Source: Hibiscus mutabilis
Lineage: Eukaryota > Streptophyta > Magnoliopsida > Malvales > Malvaceae
DNA length: 64,000 nucleotides
Direction: 5' to 3'
Assembly (NCBI GenBank): GCA_019671005.1
Contig: CM033733.1
Location: 1,240,001-1,304,000 of the forward strand
Notes under the pieces: generated by a model
The model's input: the letters and a program-made list of their open reading frames with translations, nothing else
Told to the model about the DNA's origin: nothing
Databases searched by the model: none
Shown here: piece after piece, positions 34,140 to 45,599 of the stretch
Numbering within the stretch: position 1 is the stretch's first letter
How the letters are laid out: the number at the start of each line of letters is the position of its first letter
Made by a program: the position numbers and the translations under genes

Positions 34140-34745
34140 CAATAATTGAGATACCATAGTCTTTATAGCTCGCGATCTTGGATGACGGAAGAGGTGTCGG
34201 TTGGATCGAGGCTGGTTGTTTTGTTGGTGGGGTGTCTAGTGACATCGGGATTCCTAGGACCCGTGTCACTTTGTGCATCGTTGGTCCATCCTACGGGGGC
34301 TTCTTGGTGCATAGAAGGGCTAGCTGAAAAACTTTCTTGACTGCTCCAAGATCCTTGCATGTCTCGGTGATCTCCAGATCAACGGTTTCCATGACAGCAT
34401 TGTCTACAGCCTTGGACAAAATCTGATACGCAAATAAAGTGTCATGTTAAAATGAAATCAACCCAAAATAAAGTATCCAATCAAAATGATGGAGATTGGA
34501 TTCGTTGTCTACAGGTTTCCTTCCGGTTAGTAATTCGAGAAGCACAATCCCTTTGCTGTAGACATCGAATTTTTCAGTCAGGCGAGAAGTGTGAGCATGT
34601 TGGGGGTCTATAATTCTATATAACCAATGGTCCCCATTATGTACTTATAAATGCATAAGCTATTTGCAATGCCAAAATCAGTAATATGAGCCTCGAAATC
34701 TTTGTCCAACAGAATGTTAGATGCCTTGACGTCCCTGTTCGAACG
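34140..34745 (-). pseudogene. ERECTA-type LRR receptor kinase, C-terminal pseudogene
   Basis: Minus strand from 34745: NRDVKASNILLDKDFEAH, ITDFGIA and MGTIGYI (kinase catalytic loop with HRD decayed to NRD, then the DFG loop), a frameshift, then TEKFDVYSKGIVLLELLTGR and KPVDNESNLHH. An intron-like gap follows whose acceptor is CAG at about 34425 but whose donor GT is lost. The last exon reads ILSKAVDNAVMETVDLEITE, TCKDLGAVKKVFQLALLCTK, a stop (TAG), TMHKVTRVLG, then a Pro-rich tail. ILSK...DxEIT.TCKDLG.VKKVFQLALLCTK is specific to the ERECTA/ERL family, which sets organ shape and stomatal pattern. The extracellular LRRs and the first half of the kinase are absent. Broken by a stop and a frameshift, so not functional. 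Confidence 0.75.
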
Positions 34746-34759
34746 CGTCCCTCTTTAAA

Positions 34760-35140
34760 CACATTTAAAGATGGCACTTGACATCCCTGTTAGATGACAT
34801 TAGTTATTTGATAGTTTGCTTTTCACTAGTGACAGTTGGGATATGGTAGAGCAATGGTGCTGTTTTCTTTTCGAAGCTCTTTAATATCTTGAGACTATCG
34901 CAGGTTACATTGTCTTAAACGCTAAGGATATGTTATCCCTTATCACTCTCATTGGTTGGTGTTAGTTTGGTTGGGATGATATTTGGATTTTTTGTTCTGT
35001 TCGATATGATGCAGAGTTCTTAGCTCGGGTCAGTGCTGGGTTCTTAGCTGTGTTAAAAAATTAGACAAAGATGCGTATTTTTTTCAGGATATTGAACCAC
35101 GGGCAGAGAACAAAATCGTGTCGGAAAGAGTATCATGGAT
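34760..35140. other. Flank of the kinase pseudogene
   Basis: Nothing recognised. Confidence 0.3.
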
Positions 35141-35149
35141 TGAAGTGGC

Positions 35150-35310
35150 GGGTGTTCGCTGGAACCACACGACGTTTAGTAGAATAGCGGGGGTCTGAAT
35201 GGGAAAAAATACTTCCAAGGTTGTAAGCTAGGACAAAGTACATTTACTGATCCAAATTTCTCAACCAGATTGTCTGCAGAATAGCTTAGGTTATTTTGGT
35301 GCTTAGTAGT
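35150..35310 (+). repeat. Dispersed repeat, copy A
   Basis: GGGTCTGAATGGGAAAAAAT then ACTTCCAAGGTTGTAAG, GACAAAGTACATTTACTG and TTCTCAACCAGATTGT recur at 52998-53095 with few changes. Probably parts of one old element family whose other pieces lie at 44690 and 53231. Confidence 0.6.
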
Positions 35311-35914
35311 TGGGTAGAGTCGCCGGAAGCTAAGGTGCTTTACTGTATGGTGCTATAGTGAATTTTTTTATAGGTACAAGTACGATTCAGTGGTTTCCTT
35401 GCCTATTAAACGTCCGCAACCGCAATTTAATCCTATGTGTCTAAGGAGAGCTTTATTGGTATAATATTTGTAGGAGGGACATGCTGCCTTTGCAAGGTTA
35501 TGCATGTGTAACATGGACAAGTTTGCTGTTTTGGCTTTGGATGATACAGATAATATACTCTAAATATGTCTGTTCAGGCTGGGCTTGATTTTTGTATGTG
35601 TCAGTTCAGGCTGACCTCTTGTTTTTTCAGTCTTGCTCAGGTGTACATCGAGGTCTTTGGCTGATATCAGTAGCTACTGCTTTGTGGGTAAGGCAGGGAA
35701 TGAAGAGGAGTGAGCCGTTTCAAGCTTGGTGGGTAAGGCACTGTAAAAAAAAAAAAGTCATTCTGCCTTTGAGTTGCTATTGGATGCAGGGTATTAGTCG
35801 TTGTTCTTAAATCAAAGGAGTGGATAAAGCTATTGTTTGGGGAACTAGAAGGATTGTATTTGAAGGCAGGGGTTTAAGGTCATTATAGTTAAATAGACGA
35901 GACGGAGTGTTGGA

Positions 35915-35964
35915 CATTTGTATAATTGCACATTTGTAGCGACATTCAATTTGAACATTTGTAG
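35915..35964 (+). repeat. Local repeat at the left flank of Ogre/Tat element 2
   Basis: ACATTTGTATAATTGCACAT then TTGTAGCGACATT is repeated at 44541-44575 on the other side of the element. With the element removed, the two copies would form a pre-existing tandem pair about 80 bases apart. Confidence 0.6.
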
Positions 35965-37126
35965 TGTAATACTCATTTCTGTCCGGGTCTCTAAGCTCAA
36001 TATTAAACCCTAGCGTAAATTAAAATACAATCCAGACCCGTCAAACCATAACCCAAAATCTGATCACCCAAAAATACCCTAATTACCCTGTTAGTCCCTC
36101 TGCACCAAATGTATTTTCAAAATAGGTTTGCCGCATGGAAAATTACTTTCGCAGTCCCTGCAAATTTTAAATGTTTTGCGATTTCGTCCTTTTTTTAGTT
36201 TTTTTTAGTTTCTAATTTTTTATTTTAGTCATTATTTTTATTTTTATTATGTTTATTATATTATTATTATTATATATGTGTATATATATATATTGTTTTC
36301 CTATTACTTATTATATTTTCTTTACATTTATATACATGTATATCATTATTAATATTATCTTAGTATTATGTATATATGTATATGATATAGTATTATATAT
36401 TCATGTAAAGTATATTTATATAGTATAGTATGTTATTATGTATATTTAATATGTATACAATGTCATCTAATGTATATTATTTTTGTATATTATATGTAGT
36501 ATATATTATGTGTATAACATACAATATATTTTTGTTTGTAATGTTTTCTTTTATTACTTCGTTATTATTATTTACTTATTTATAGTTTAATATGTATTAT
36601 CGTATATTCGTATATATGTATGTATATATATATTCATTTCTTTTAACCGGTTTTGAATTTTAAACTTACATTAGGGATTTCGTGAAAAACGTACCTCGAA
36701 CGTAAGGGGTGCCACTTTCCGTTAATGCCTATTACAAAATATCATTTTAAATTATAATTTTCCAAATAGGTTCCCTTCGTTCAGAATCTAACGAAAATTA
36801 TGCCCCGGGTGTAGGGGTGTAAATTCCTTTCATACAAAGAAATATTCTTTTAAATATTTTAAGGGATCACAGATTCTAAATTAAATTCGAATTCTTAATT
36901 TCCATCATTAAGACATCAAATAATCGATCCGATACCAATTTTGGGCGTTGTGGGGGTGCTCACCCTTCCCCACACGTAACTGACTCCCAAACCCAAACTT
37001 TTTGAATCTCTAGTTAACTTTTAGCGGTGTTCGGCCTACCGAAGTGCACGATGGCGACTCCATTCTATTCAAAACCAATTTTTTTCGGAAGAACACGTCG
37101 AGCTTCCCACCGGGGGTGAGGCCGCA
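35965..37126 (+). repeat. 5' LTR of element 2, with about 0.9 kb deleted
   Basis: Starts TGTAATACTCATTTCTGTCC and ends near GAGGCCGCA. Compared with the 3' LTR it lacks the segment 42588-43492; the junction at 36081-36087 (AATTACC) shows 6-7 bases of microhomology with both break points. Includes a TATATA-rich block at 36230-36640. Confidence 0.8.
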
Positions 37127-37128
37127 GC

Positions 37129-37146
37129 TGGCGACTCCGCTGGGGA
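37129..37146 (+). other. Primer-binding site of element 2 (tRNA-Arg type)
   Basis: TGGCGACTCCGCTGGGGA two bases after the LTR, one base different from element 1's site. Confidence 0.75.
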
Positions 37147-37924
37147 TATTTTTTAGAGAGTCAAGCCACCCATCGATTACTTTTTGTCTTAACGAGTGGA
37201 AACTATAAATTCGGTATGATTTATTTTGTGATCCCTTCTTTTTATTTCTAAAATTTTTACAAAATTTTTTAAAATCTATTTTCCTGGTTTTGCATATCAT
37301 GAGCTCTGCACCCGAGCTCCATCCCTTTTAAGTGGGAGTGAGAAGCTACGCCTTCGTGAGGTATCGCCTCCGTATAGGATAGTGGATCACTTCCCGAATA
37401 CATCGGTACCTTCGTCTCCGTGAGTTCTTCATCTCCGCACAGATCTAGAGAAATGCATCCTTCCGAATTGATGTCCTAGCAACAGTTCGAGTACCCTTTG
37501 CTTTAGATCTAAACCACATATAGTGAGCCGTAGGAGCCAACCTTTTAAGCCATTTGAAACTCTGCCCGTTTAGCGGTAACCATTTTTAGGCTTTGGTGCA
37601 TTTATTTGTTCTTTATGTACAATATTTTTTTTATCTATTTTAAATTTTATCTTATTAATTTATTCATTTGATTATTTTTATTCGAACTGACATTGTTTTT
37701 TATCGCATCATGTTAAATTCATTTTGCATTAACTGCATAACCCCATCATTTTAATTTTTTGCATTTCATTCGCACGAAGTACTGGTTCCCAATTTAAAAA
37801 AAATTATCATCGGGAGAAAATCTAGTACCCTAGATATCAATACAACATTCAAAGTTGGTAACAAATCTCATGAGTTCGAAAGTTGAGGCGCGAGATCCAT
37901 TTTTGAATCAGTACCTTCGCATCT

Positions 37925-39615
37925 ATGACGTGCACCTTGCATTTACATGCATTCATTATTGAAGATTTTAAGACTAATCCTGTGGGATGCCCCATGACAG
38001 TGATACTGGATAGAGCAAAAAGTCAACCAATTCAGCACGACTACGGAACTCGACGCAAGACCAAAATGACGAATGAAGATAGATTGGACCACATCGAACA
38101 AATTCAAAGAAACATGTAATCTGATTTGACTAAGAAGTTGGAAGACCAGCTAGCTAAGGCCCAACAAGACATGGGGGAATAAATCAAGAAATACCAACAA
38201 GACATGCTAGGCCAGATAGCGCAAATGCTAGGACATAAACCCCTTGAGCAATGAGAGGCTTTTGTTGCGAATCCTATAGAAAGTTTCGTTGATGTGAATG
38301 AAGGCCTTGCGTATCTTCTGAGGTTTACTCCTCTTCATGCTGATATTTGACTTGACCCTCAGAGAATACTTTCTCGAAGGAAGTCACCACTCTATTAGGC
38401 TGGTACCTCTTCCCCTATGAATATACCCACTGCATTAGGAGCTAAGCCTAGGAGAAATCAAGCTAAAAATTTTGTCTCAGAAATAGATCGGTTGGTCGAA
38501 TGAGAAACCAAAGATAGAGACTCCAAAAGAGATCAAGGACCGTTGCAAATGACTCAAGGAAAAAATGGAAGCTATGGAGGCAGTGGACGCCTTCATTGGA
38601 TTTGATGCTAACGAACTCAGCCTTGTCCCAGACTTGGTTCTGCCCCCTAAGTTCAAGGCCCCAGAATTTGATAAATATGATGGGATGAGTTGTCCCCGTG
38701 ATTATCTCACTATGTTTTACCAAAGAATGACGGGATATGGTAGAGACGACAAGTTATTGATCCATTGCTTTCAAGACAGCCTAGCCAGATCTGCCACCAG
38801 ATGGTATAATCAACCGAGTCGTCACCAGATAAAATCGTGGAAAGACTTGGCCAAGGCTTTTTAGAGCAATATCGATACGTCAGTGATATGGTGCTGGATC
38901 GTTGAACTCTGCAACATATGAAGCAAGAGTCTAACGAAAGCTTTAGACAATACACACAACGCTGGAGAGATATAGCTGCCCAAGTTTAACCCTCACTCGG
39001 TGAGAAGGAGACGGTGGTTATATTTATCCAAGCATTAAAAAGCTCAATTCTGGATTGCCTTATAGGAAATGCAACTACCAATTTTATTGATCTAGTCTTA
39101 TCTGGTGAGCTTATCGAGAATGTTGTAAGAATGGCAAAATCGACGTCGGTGAAAGTTTATCCCACAAGAGGTCATCACATGCGAAGAAGGATAATGAAGT
39201 AAACACTTCAAGTGTCTATAATATTAATTATGCAAAACCGATGACAGTGATACAACCCAAAGCTGTAAGTACCGAAGGTTCTTCAAGCCAAGACTATGCT
39301 CAAAGGAAGAACATCGAAAAATAGGAGTTTACCCCGCTGCCAGTTCCATACGCAGACCTGTACAAAGACATGCTTAATACTCATATAGTGGCACCTTACC
39401 ACTAGGCCTCGATGCAACATCTGTTTCCTAAATGGTATGAACCCAATACAATATGTGATTACCATGTTAGACAAGTTGGCCACACAATCGAGAACTGTTG
39501 GGGCTTTAAAAGGCTAGTGGAAAAGTACCTCAAGCTTAGTGTCCTAAGCATCGAAAACCCTGCAGGGCTGGATACGATCGAACATCCCCTACTAAAGCAC
39601 GAAGGTCATAACTAA
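37925..39615 (+). pseudogene. Ogre/Tat gag remnant of element 2
   Basis: Plus-strand pieces in order: TNEDRLDHIEQIQRNM and AKAQQDMGE (coiled-coil start, with stops), an open stretch 38565-38864 with PPKFKAPEFDKYDGMSCPRD, MFYQRMTGYGRDDKLLIHCF, QDSLARSATRWYN and IKSWKDLAKAF, then ESNESFRQYTQRWRDIAAQV, GNATTNFIDLVLSGELIENV, and finally MQHLFPKWYEPNTICDYHVR with GHTIENC, the cysteine/histidine part. This is the full domain order of a plant gypsy gag but with many stops. The best-preserved stretch is the central Retrotrans_gag region. There is no protease after it. Confidence 0.8.
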
Positions 39616-39619
39616 ATTT

Positions 39620-40630
39620 CTCGATGCACAGGTTTGGGCATGCCTTATTTTAACTATTTTGACCAGGCTAGTTGTTGAACTATTTTAACTACAATAGGTC
39701 CTCTTGTAGTTTTTATCTCTTTCAAAGAAATGTTTTTTGTGTACCTCATTTGCCTAAGCCCAATGGCAGTGAGAGCCTTTTATACGGGCAAAAAACTAGA
39801 AGGTTCAATGAAAAATACATTTTGTTCACCTTAATTTGATCGTACCCATGAATAATGTGAGTCAAAATCTATATGACCTAATCATAAGCATCATAATTTT
39901 CTGAAGTTCAAATTTGCTACAAAGCGTTTCTGTACGGGGCATACACATAGAAAGATAACTCCACAGGGAGATGATTGAAGCTGAGAAGAATTTGGGGCAT
40001 CTTTACAATTATATGACCGAGAACTCAATCCAACAGAGAGTCAGGGGCATCCCTTTGAGAGGCAAAAAATCATTATTCACACATTTATTAGGACCATTTA
40101 ACATTAAATGCATGCATCATACATTCATATGAGTTATCGTGCACTTAGGTTAAGCATGCATATTAGGCATAAAGTTAGGGGCATTCATGATGCATTTATT
40201 TTGGGCGTGAACATCCAAACAGCTCTAGGAAAGAGACCAAAGAAGCTCAACTGTGGGGGGTAACAACATAATGATCAATTCCCAGCCCGAAGAAGGCTGA
40301 ATATGCAGAAAAGCTCAAACATCTAGATAACAACGCACAATAACTAATTAATGTTTTTCTTCATTTTCAGGTCATGACTCTCGCCACAAAGTGGCAGAGT
40401 TGACTTTTTCCCTTTTTTGCTTCCTTCAGTGGTGGTAGACCAATTTAATCCAAATTTAGCCTCCTTGTTGGTATGATGTAGCGGATCCGTCGTTTTGCAT
40501 ATCTTGTGTTACTGTTGATGGTATGACTAGACTAAACTTTTTCCTCGGATATTATATCTTTCTTATAGTTATAGCTCAAAAAATCAAAAATATTATAAAG
40601 AAAAAAAATCAAACCATCATCCTCCGATCC
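39620..40630 (+). other. Internal non-coding part of element 2
   Basis: No pol motif on either strand; includes words such as CTGTGGGGGGTAACA near 40250. This stands where protease-to-integrase would be. Confidence 0.45.
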
Positions 40631-40639
40631 GGCCTTTTC

Positions 40640-41860
40640 GTTGATAGAATGGTTGAGACAAAGTCATTGTTATTCAATCTGATTCTTCTATTGATGGCGT
40701 AGCCAAATCCAAGTTACTCTCATCCAATCTTGTTCATCCGTTGCTGGCGTGGCAAGAATCCAAGTTGCTGTTACCCGATCATGTCCCTTCGTTGATGGTG
40801 TGGCTAGGTTTAAGTTGTTGCTATTGGATCTTGCTCCTCCGTTGATGGTATGGTAAGGTTAGAATTACTGTGGTCAAATTTTGCTTCTCCATTGATGGTG
40901 TGGTAAAATCCAAGTTATTCAATCTTGTCCCTCCGTTGATGGTGTGGTTGGGTTCAAATTGTTGTTCGTTCTTACTCTGCTGTTGAGGGTGTTGTAAGGT
41001 CCAAGTTACTGTTCACTCATGCTCCTCCGTTGATGGAGTAGTAAGGGTTTGAGTTGTTATTATCAGATTTTGCTTCTCCGTTGATGGTGTGATAGAATCC
41101 AAGTTATCTGATCTTGTCCATCCGTTGATGGTGTGGCTAGGTTCAATTTGTTATTCGTTCTTACTCCACAGTTGAGGGTGTAGTAAGGTCCAAGTTGTTG
41201 TTTATTCTTGCTCATCCGTTGATGGTGTAGTAAGGTTTGAGTTGGAGTTATCAGATTCTGCTTCTCCATTGATGGTGTAGTAGAATCCAAGTTATCTGAT
41301 CATGTTACTCCGTTGATAGTGTGGTTGGGTTTAAGTTGTTCGCTCTTACTCTGTTGTCGAGGGTGTAGTAAGGTCCAAGTTGATGTTCATTCCTGCTTCT
41401 CCGTTGATGGTGTAGTAAGGTTTGAGTTGCTGTTATCCAAATTCTGCTTCTCCGTTGATGGTGTGGTAGAATCCAAGTTATCCAACCCTGTCCCTCCGTT
41501 GATGGTGTGGCTGGGTTCAAATTGTTGTTCGTTCTTACTCTACCGTTGAGGGCGTAGTAAGGTGCAAGTTGCTATTCATTTCTGCTTCTCCGTTAATGGT
41601 GTAGTAAGGTTTAAGTTGCTATTATCCAAATTTTGCTTCTCTATTGATGGTGTGGTAGACTCCAAGGTATCTGATTCTGTCCCTCCGTTGATAGTGTGGC
41701 TGGGTTTAAGTTGTTGTTCGTTCTTACTCCGCCGTTGAGGGCGTAGTAAGATTAAAGTTGTTGTTCGTTCTTACTCTGTCGTTGAGGACGTGGTAAGGTT
41801 CAAGTTGCTGTTTATTCTTACTCCTAAGTTGTTGTTATCTGAATCTGTCATTCCGTTGAT
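40640..41860. repeat. Minisatellite with higher-order structure
   Basis: Monomers of about 47 bases, each with a TCCGTTGATGGTGTGG-like core. The variant with GGCTGGGTTCAAATTGTTGT recurs at about 40930, 41120, 41308, 41491 and 41681, so four monomers form a higher-order unit of roughly 185-190 bases repeated four to five times. Located between gag and the 3' LTR of element 2, the same place as the 69-bp array in element 1. Confidence 0.8.
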
Positions 41861-42450
41861 GGGATGACTGAACCAAATTTCGATCTTGTCTCTTCGTCAA
41901 TGATGCAGATGGATCAAAACCATTTTGACAAGCCTGACAGAAATGTTGGCACAACGTGCTTAAACACGGTAAAGTTTAAGATAATGGATAATTCAAATAT
42001 TCATAAAAAAAATCCATTTTCATGAATGATCAAAGGAAAATAAATCCTTTGAAAAATCTAATATCATGATTGGTACAAACTGATTGTACCCAGAGGAATG
42101 GTACAACTAGCCCAGAGCAAACGGCTACCGGTAAAGGTAACTCAAAACCGTTGATCCCTGATCATTTGGGAAAATACAAAAGAAGTCTATGAGCCAAGCT
42201 ATGGGTCAAAATTTATTGACTTCCGATCTTGTCTCCTCTAGTGTATCACCTCGAATTTTGTCTTCCCCAATGAATCCTTCATTTTGACGATTTTGCTTAC
42301 AAAAGCGACAAAGAAGATCAAGAGAATCACAAGGAAGAAGCGGTGGCCAGAGAAAGGACCCAGACCACCGAACATAAAATGGTTATTCTTTTGTCTTTGC
42401 TCTATTCTTGTTCCACAACAATGAGCAGGAATAGAGCAAAGAGGGGCAGT

Positions 42451-44526
42451 TCTAATACCCATTTCTGTCCGGGCCTCTAAACCCAATATTAAACCTTAGC
42501 CAAATTAAAATACAACCCAGACCTGTCAAACCATAACCCAAAATATGATAACCCAAAACCCAAAAATACCTTAAATACCCTAATTACAAAAACAATCTAA
42601 ACCCAAATTACCCAAGTACCCCTAACCCTAATAACAGAAACCCTATCATACTTTCAAGCTACCAGCCGCCGCCCCCTTGCCCCTTCACCTCCTGCGCGTG
42701 GCCGCCACGCACGGTACCACCAGTCACCTCCACTGCCCATCATGTGGCCACCGCCCAAGACGTCAGATCTCCAAAAAAAAGAAATTAGAACCACTTGCAT
42801 GTAATATTTTATGTATAATTTAGGGTTTAAAAACCCAAAACAAATATGTAAACTGGAAAGCTCGAATCGATAAAAAAGAGGTTTATTTTTTATTTGAAAA
42901 AAGAGAGAAAAAGGTTCGAATATATCCAAAAAAAAGAGGATTTAGAAATAAAAAAATATACAAAATTTCTATCCTAAGCATTCGAATCAAACAAAGGCAA
43001 CAAAAGGGAGGCAGATTCGAAAAGGTACAAAAAATTAAATCTACCTTACTTTTCATCTCAAATCTACGCATATAGAGGCTTCTACGCTGAAATCCTAGGT
43101 CAGATTCGAGATCGGGGCGTTGAAAAGAGTAGGAAAAAGTGCGCATTTTCACATTTTCGGTGACCCAAGGCGGCGGCTGCCATCGCCGGCGAGCGATGGC
43201 GCACTGCTGCGCACAGTGGCCAGCACACCGAGCCCCGACGACAGGCAGAAGAGAGAAGAAAGAGCCTTTTATTTTTTTTTGAAACAAATGAGAAATAATC
43301 ATTTAAAAAAAACAACTTATATAGTAGTATTTTAAAAACGTCTAATTACACGCTAAGTCCCTCCTCCCCTAGCCAATTTTTGTTTCTGCCTTACCGCATG
43401 AGATATTTGCAACCTAGGTCCCTAAGTTTTTAAAACATTTTTTAATTTGGTCACCAAAATTCAATTAAATCCGATTTTAACGGGTAAATTACCCCGTTAG
43501 TCCCTCCGCCCCAAATGTATTTTCAAAATAGGTCTACCACATGGGGAAATTACTTTCGCAGTCCCTGCAAATTTTAAATGTTTTGCGATTTCGTCTTTTT
43601 TTAGTTTTTTTTAAGTTTCTAATTTTTAATTTTAGTCATTATTTTTATTATTATTATGTTTATATTATTATATATATATATTGTTTTCTTATTACTTATT
43701 ATATTTTTTTTACATTTATATGTATATGTATATTATTATTATCTTAATATTATGTATATATGTATATGATATAGTATTATATATTAATGTATAGTATATT
43801 TATATAGTATAGTATGTTATTATGTGTATTTAATATGTATACAATGCCATCTAATGTATATTATTTTTGTATATTATATGTATTATGTATTATGTGTATA
43901 ACATACATTATATTTTTGTTTGTAATGTTTTCTTTTATTACTTCGTTATTTTATTATTATTTACTTATTTATAGTTTAATATGTATTATCGTATATTCGT
44001 ATATATGTATATATATATTATATTAATTTGTTTTGAACCGGTTTTGAATTTTAAACTTACATTAGGAATTTTCGTGAAAAACGTACCTCAAACGTAAGAG
44101 GTGCCACTTTCCGTTAATCGATATTACAAAATATCATTTTAAATTATAATTTTCAAAATAGGTTCCCTTTGTTCGGAATCTAACATAAATTATGTCTCGT
44201 GTGTAGGGGTGTAAATTCCTTTCATACAAAGAAATATTCTTTTAAATATTTTAAGGGATCACAGATTCTAAATTAAATTCAAATTCTTAATTTCCATTAT
44301 TAAGACATCAAATAATTGACTCGGTACCAATTTTGGGCGTTGTGGGGGTGCTCACTATTCCCTACACATAACTGACTCCCGAACCCAAACTTTTCAAATC
44401 TATGGTTAACTTTTAGCGATGTCTGGCCTACCGAAGTGGCCGGTGGTGACTTCATTCCATTCAAAACCAAATTTTTTTCATGAGAACTCGTAAAGCTTTC
44501 CACCGGGGAGCGGGGTCGTTGTTACA
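42451..44526 (+). repeat. 3' LTR of element 2 (2.08 kb)
   Basis: Starts TCTAATACCCATTTCTGTCC (first TG mutated to TC) just after the purine tract GCAAAGAGGGGCAGT and ends CGTTGTTACA. Holds a GC-rich block (42655-42765, 43155-43250) and a TATATA-rich block (43640-44030). Confidence 0.8.
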
Positions 44527-44540
44527 TGTACACTTAAACA

Positions 44541-44689
44541 TTTGTATACTTGCACATTTGTAGCGACATTAAATTGTAATTTAAAGTAAACTTGCTCTCA
44601 TCAATAATCTTTAGAGCATGTAGTTAAAGCTCTCAGTTGACATTCTCTCCTTTCCCCTCCCCTTACGTAAAAATTATTCAAAAAAGGTA
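44541..44689 (+). other. Right flank of element 2
   Basis: Second copy of the local repeat (44541-44575), then TTAAAGTAAACTTGCTCTC, which starts again at 44683. No gene. Confidence 0.4.
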
Positions 44690-44900
44690 AACTTGCTCTC
44701 CAAACAACAAGTCATTTGAGATAACTCAAATGCCCATTATGACCTTAATTTTCCCTATAAATAGGGTGCAACATTAGTCCTCTGAGATATCTCAAATTAA
44801 TTTCATCTTTCTCTCTTAAATTTTATTTAAGTTTGGTGATAGAAAACTTGGTAGGATTCGATTTGTTCACAGAAGTTGTGCGACTTACTAATTTAACTTT
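44690..44900 (+). repeat. LTR-like repeat with TATA motif, copy A
   Basis: GTAAACTTGCTCTC, CAAGTCATTTGAGATAACTC, CCTATAAATAGGGTGCA and CTGAGATATCTCAAA recur at 53231-53440. The palindrome TTTGAGATAACTCAAA and the CTATAAATAGGG motif give it a promoter-like look. Family unknown. Confidence 0.6.
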
Positions 44901-44962
44901 TTATTATCAAAAGTTTGATAATTATTCTAATGCTAATAAGTTTTAGGATTTTTTAAAAGAGA

Positions 44963-45214
44963 AAAACTTTTATACATAGGCCGTGTAAACTTTAGTTTAC
45001 ATGTGTCTTTTAGACTTAAGGGTTAGGGTTTTGGTTTAGGGGTTTAGGTTGTATGATTTAGAATTTAAGGTTAGTGTTTAAAATTTAGTGCATAGGGTTT
45101 AAGGTTTAGTTTTTTAGGGTTAGGGTTAGGAATTTAGGATTTGAAGTTTTATAGTGTAAATACACGGGCTTGTGTAAAATTAATTTTACACAGCCTGTAT
45201 ATCAAAGTTTTACC
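44963..45214. mobile_element. MITE with telomere-like interior, copy B
   Basis: Same ends and TTTAGGGTT-rich interior as the element at 31668-31924: left AAAAACTTTTATACATAGGC, right inverse complement GGTAAAACTTTGATATACAGGC. Confidence 0.65.
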
Positions 45215-45239
45215 ATTTTTAAAATGCTAAATTTTTAAC

Positions 45240-45480
45240 ATTCTATGTCAATGTCAACAGGAAATGAACAGTGAAGACATACATGCATCGGTACAGGAGG
45301 ATGGGGGAAACCCCGACGGTGACGGCTACAACGAGGAGGTCGAGGAGGGCATAGATATTGACTATGAAGAGATCAGAAGATAGAGGTTGAGGAGATGGAG
45401 GAATGGAAGACATGAAAGACGAGAACACGAAGGACGAGGGTGGAATAAACTATCTGACTCTAAGGAGGAGAAGGATACAC
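45240..45480 (+). repeat. Acidic-codon repeat, copy A
   Basis: Plus-strand words GAGGAGGTCGAGGAGG, GATATTGACTATGA and GGTTGAGGAGATGGAGGA also occur at 53465-53640, where they likewise follow the LTR-like repeat. The frame reads Glu/Asp-rich residues (EEVEEGIDIDYEE) but is stopped. Probably the decayed start of a coding region of one repeated element; no family recognised. Confidence 0.45.
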
Positions 45481-45599
45481 CATTCCCTCTATATATAATT
45501 AAGATTGGATTTAAAATTTATCATAAAAAATTAAAATCGAATTTAAAATTATCTTAACAAATACTACTATTGGTTAATTAAATTTTTTGTCATAACAAA

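Larger units (their letters stand above)
35965..44526 (+). mobile_element. Second Ogre/Tat-type retrotransposon, pol-less, 5' LTR deleted
   Basis: Order on the plus strand: 5' LTR 35965-37126, primer site TGGCGACTCCGCTGGGGA (37129-37146), gag remnant (about 37925-39615), non-coding stretch, minisatellite (about 40640-41860), purine tract AAAGAGGGG (42438-42446), 3' LTR 42451-44526. Flanks TGTAG (35960-35964) and TGTAC (44527-44531) agree at 4 of 5 bases. No ORF1, protease, reverse transcriptase or integrase is visible. The primer site and purine tract are almost the same as in element 1, but the LTRs are unrelated by eye. Stops in gag and the LTR differences make it older-looking than element 1. 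Confidence 0.82.

Noticed and set aside
40640..41860. CRISPR-like array
   Set aside because: Plant nuclear DNA; the spacers are themselves variants of the same monomers, so it is a minisatellite.
43100..43335. Overlapping frames on both strands in the GC-rich part of the element 2 LTR
   Set aside because: GC-rich LTR sequence with few stops; matches LTR position and no known protein.
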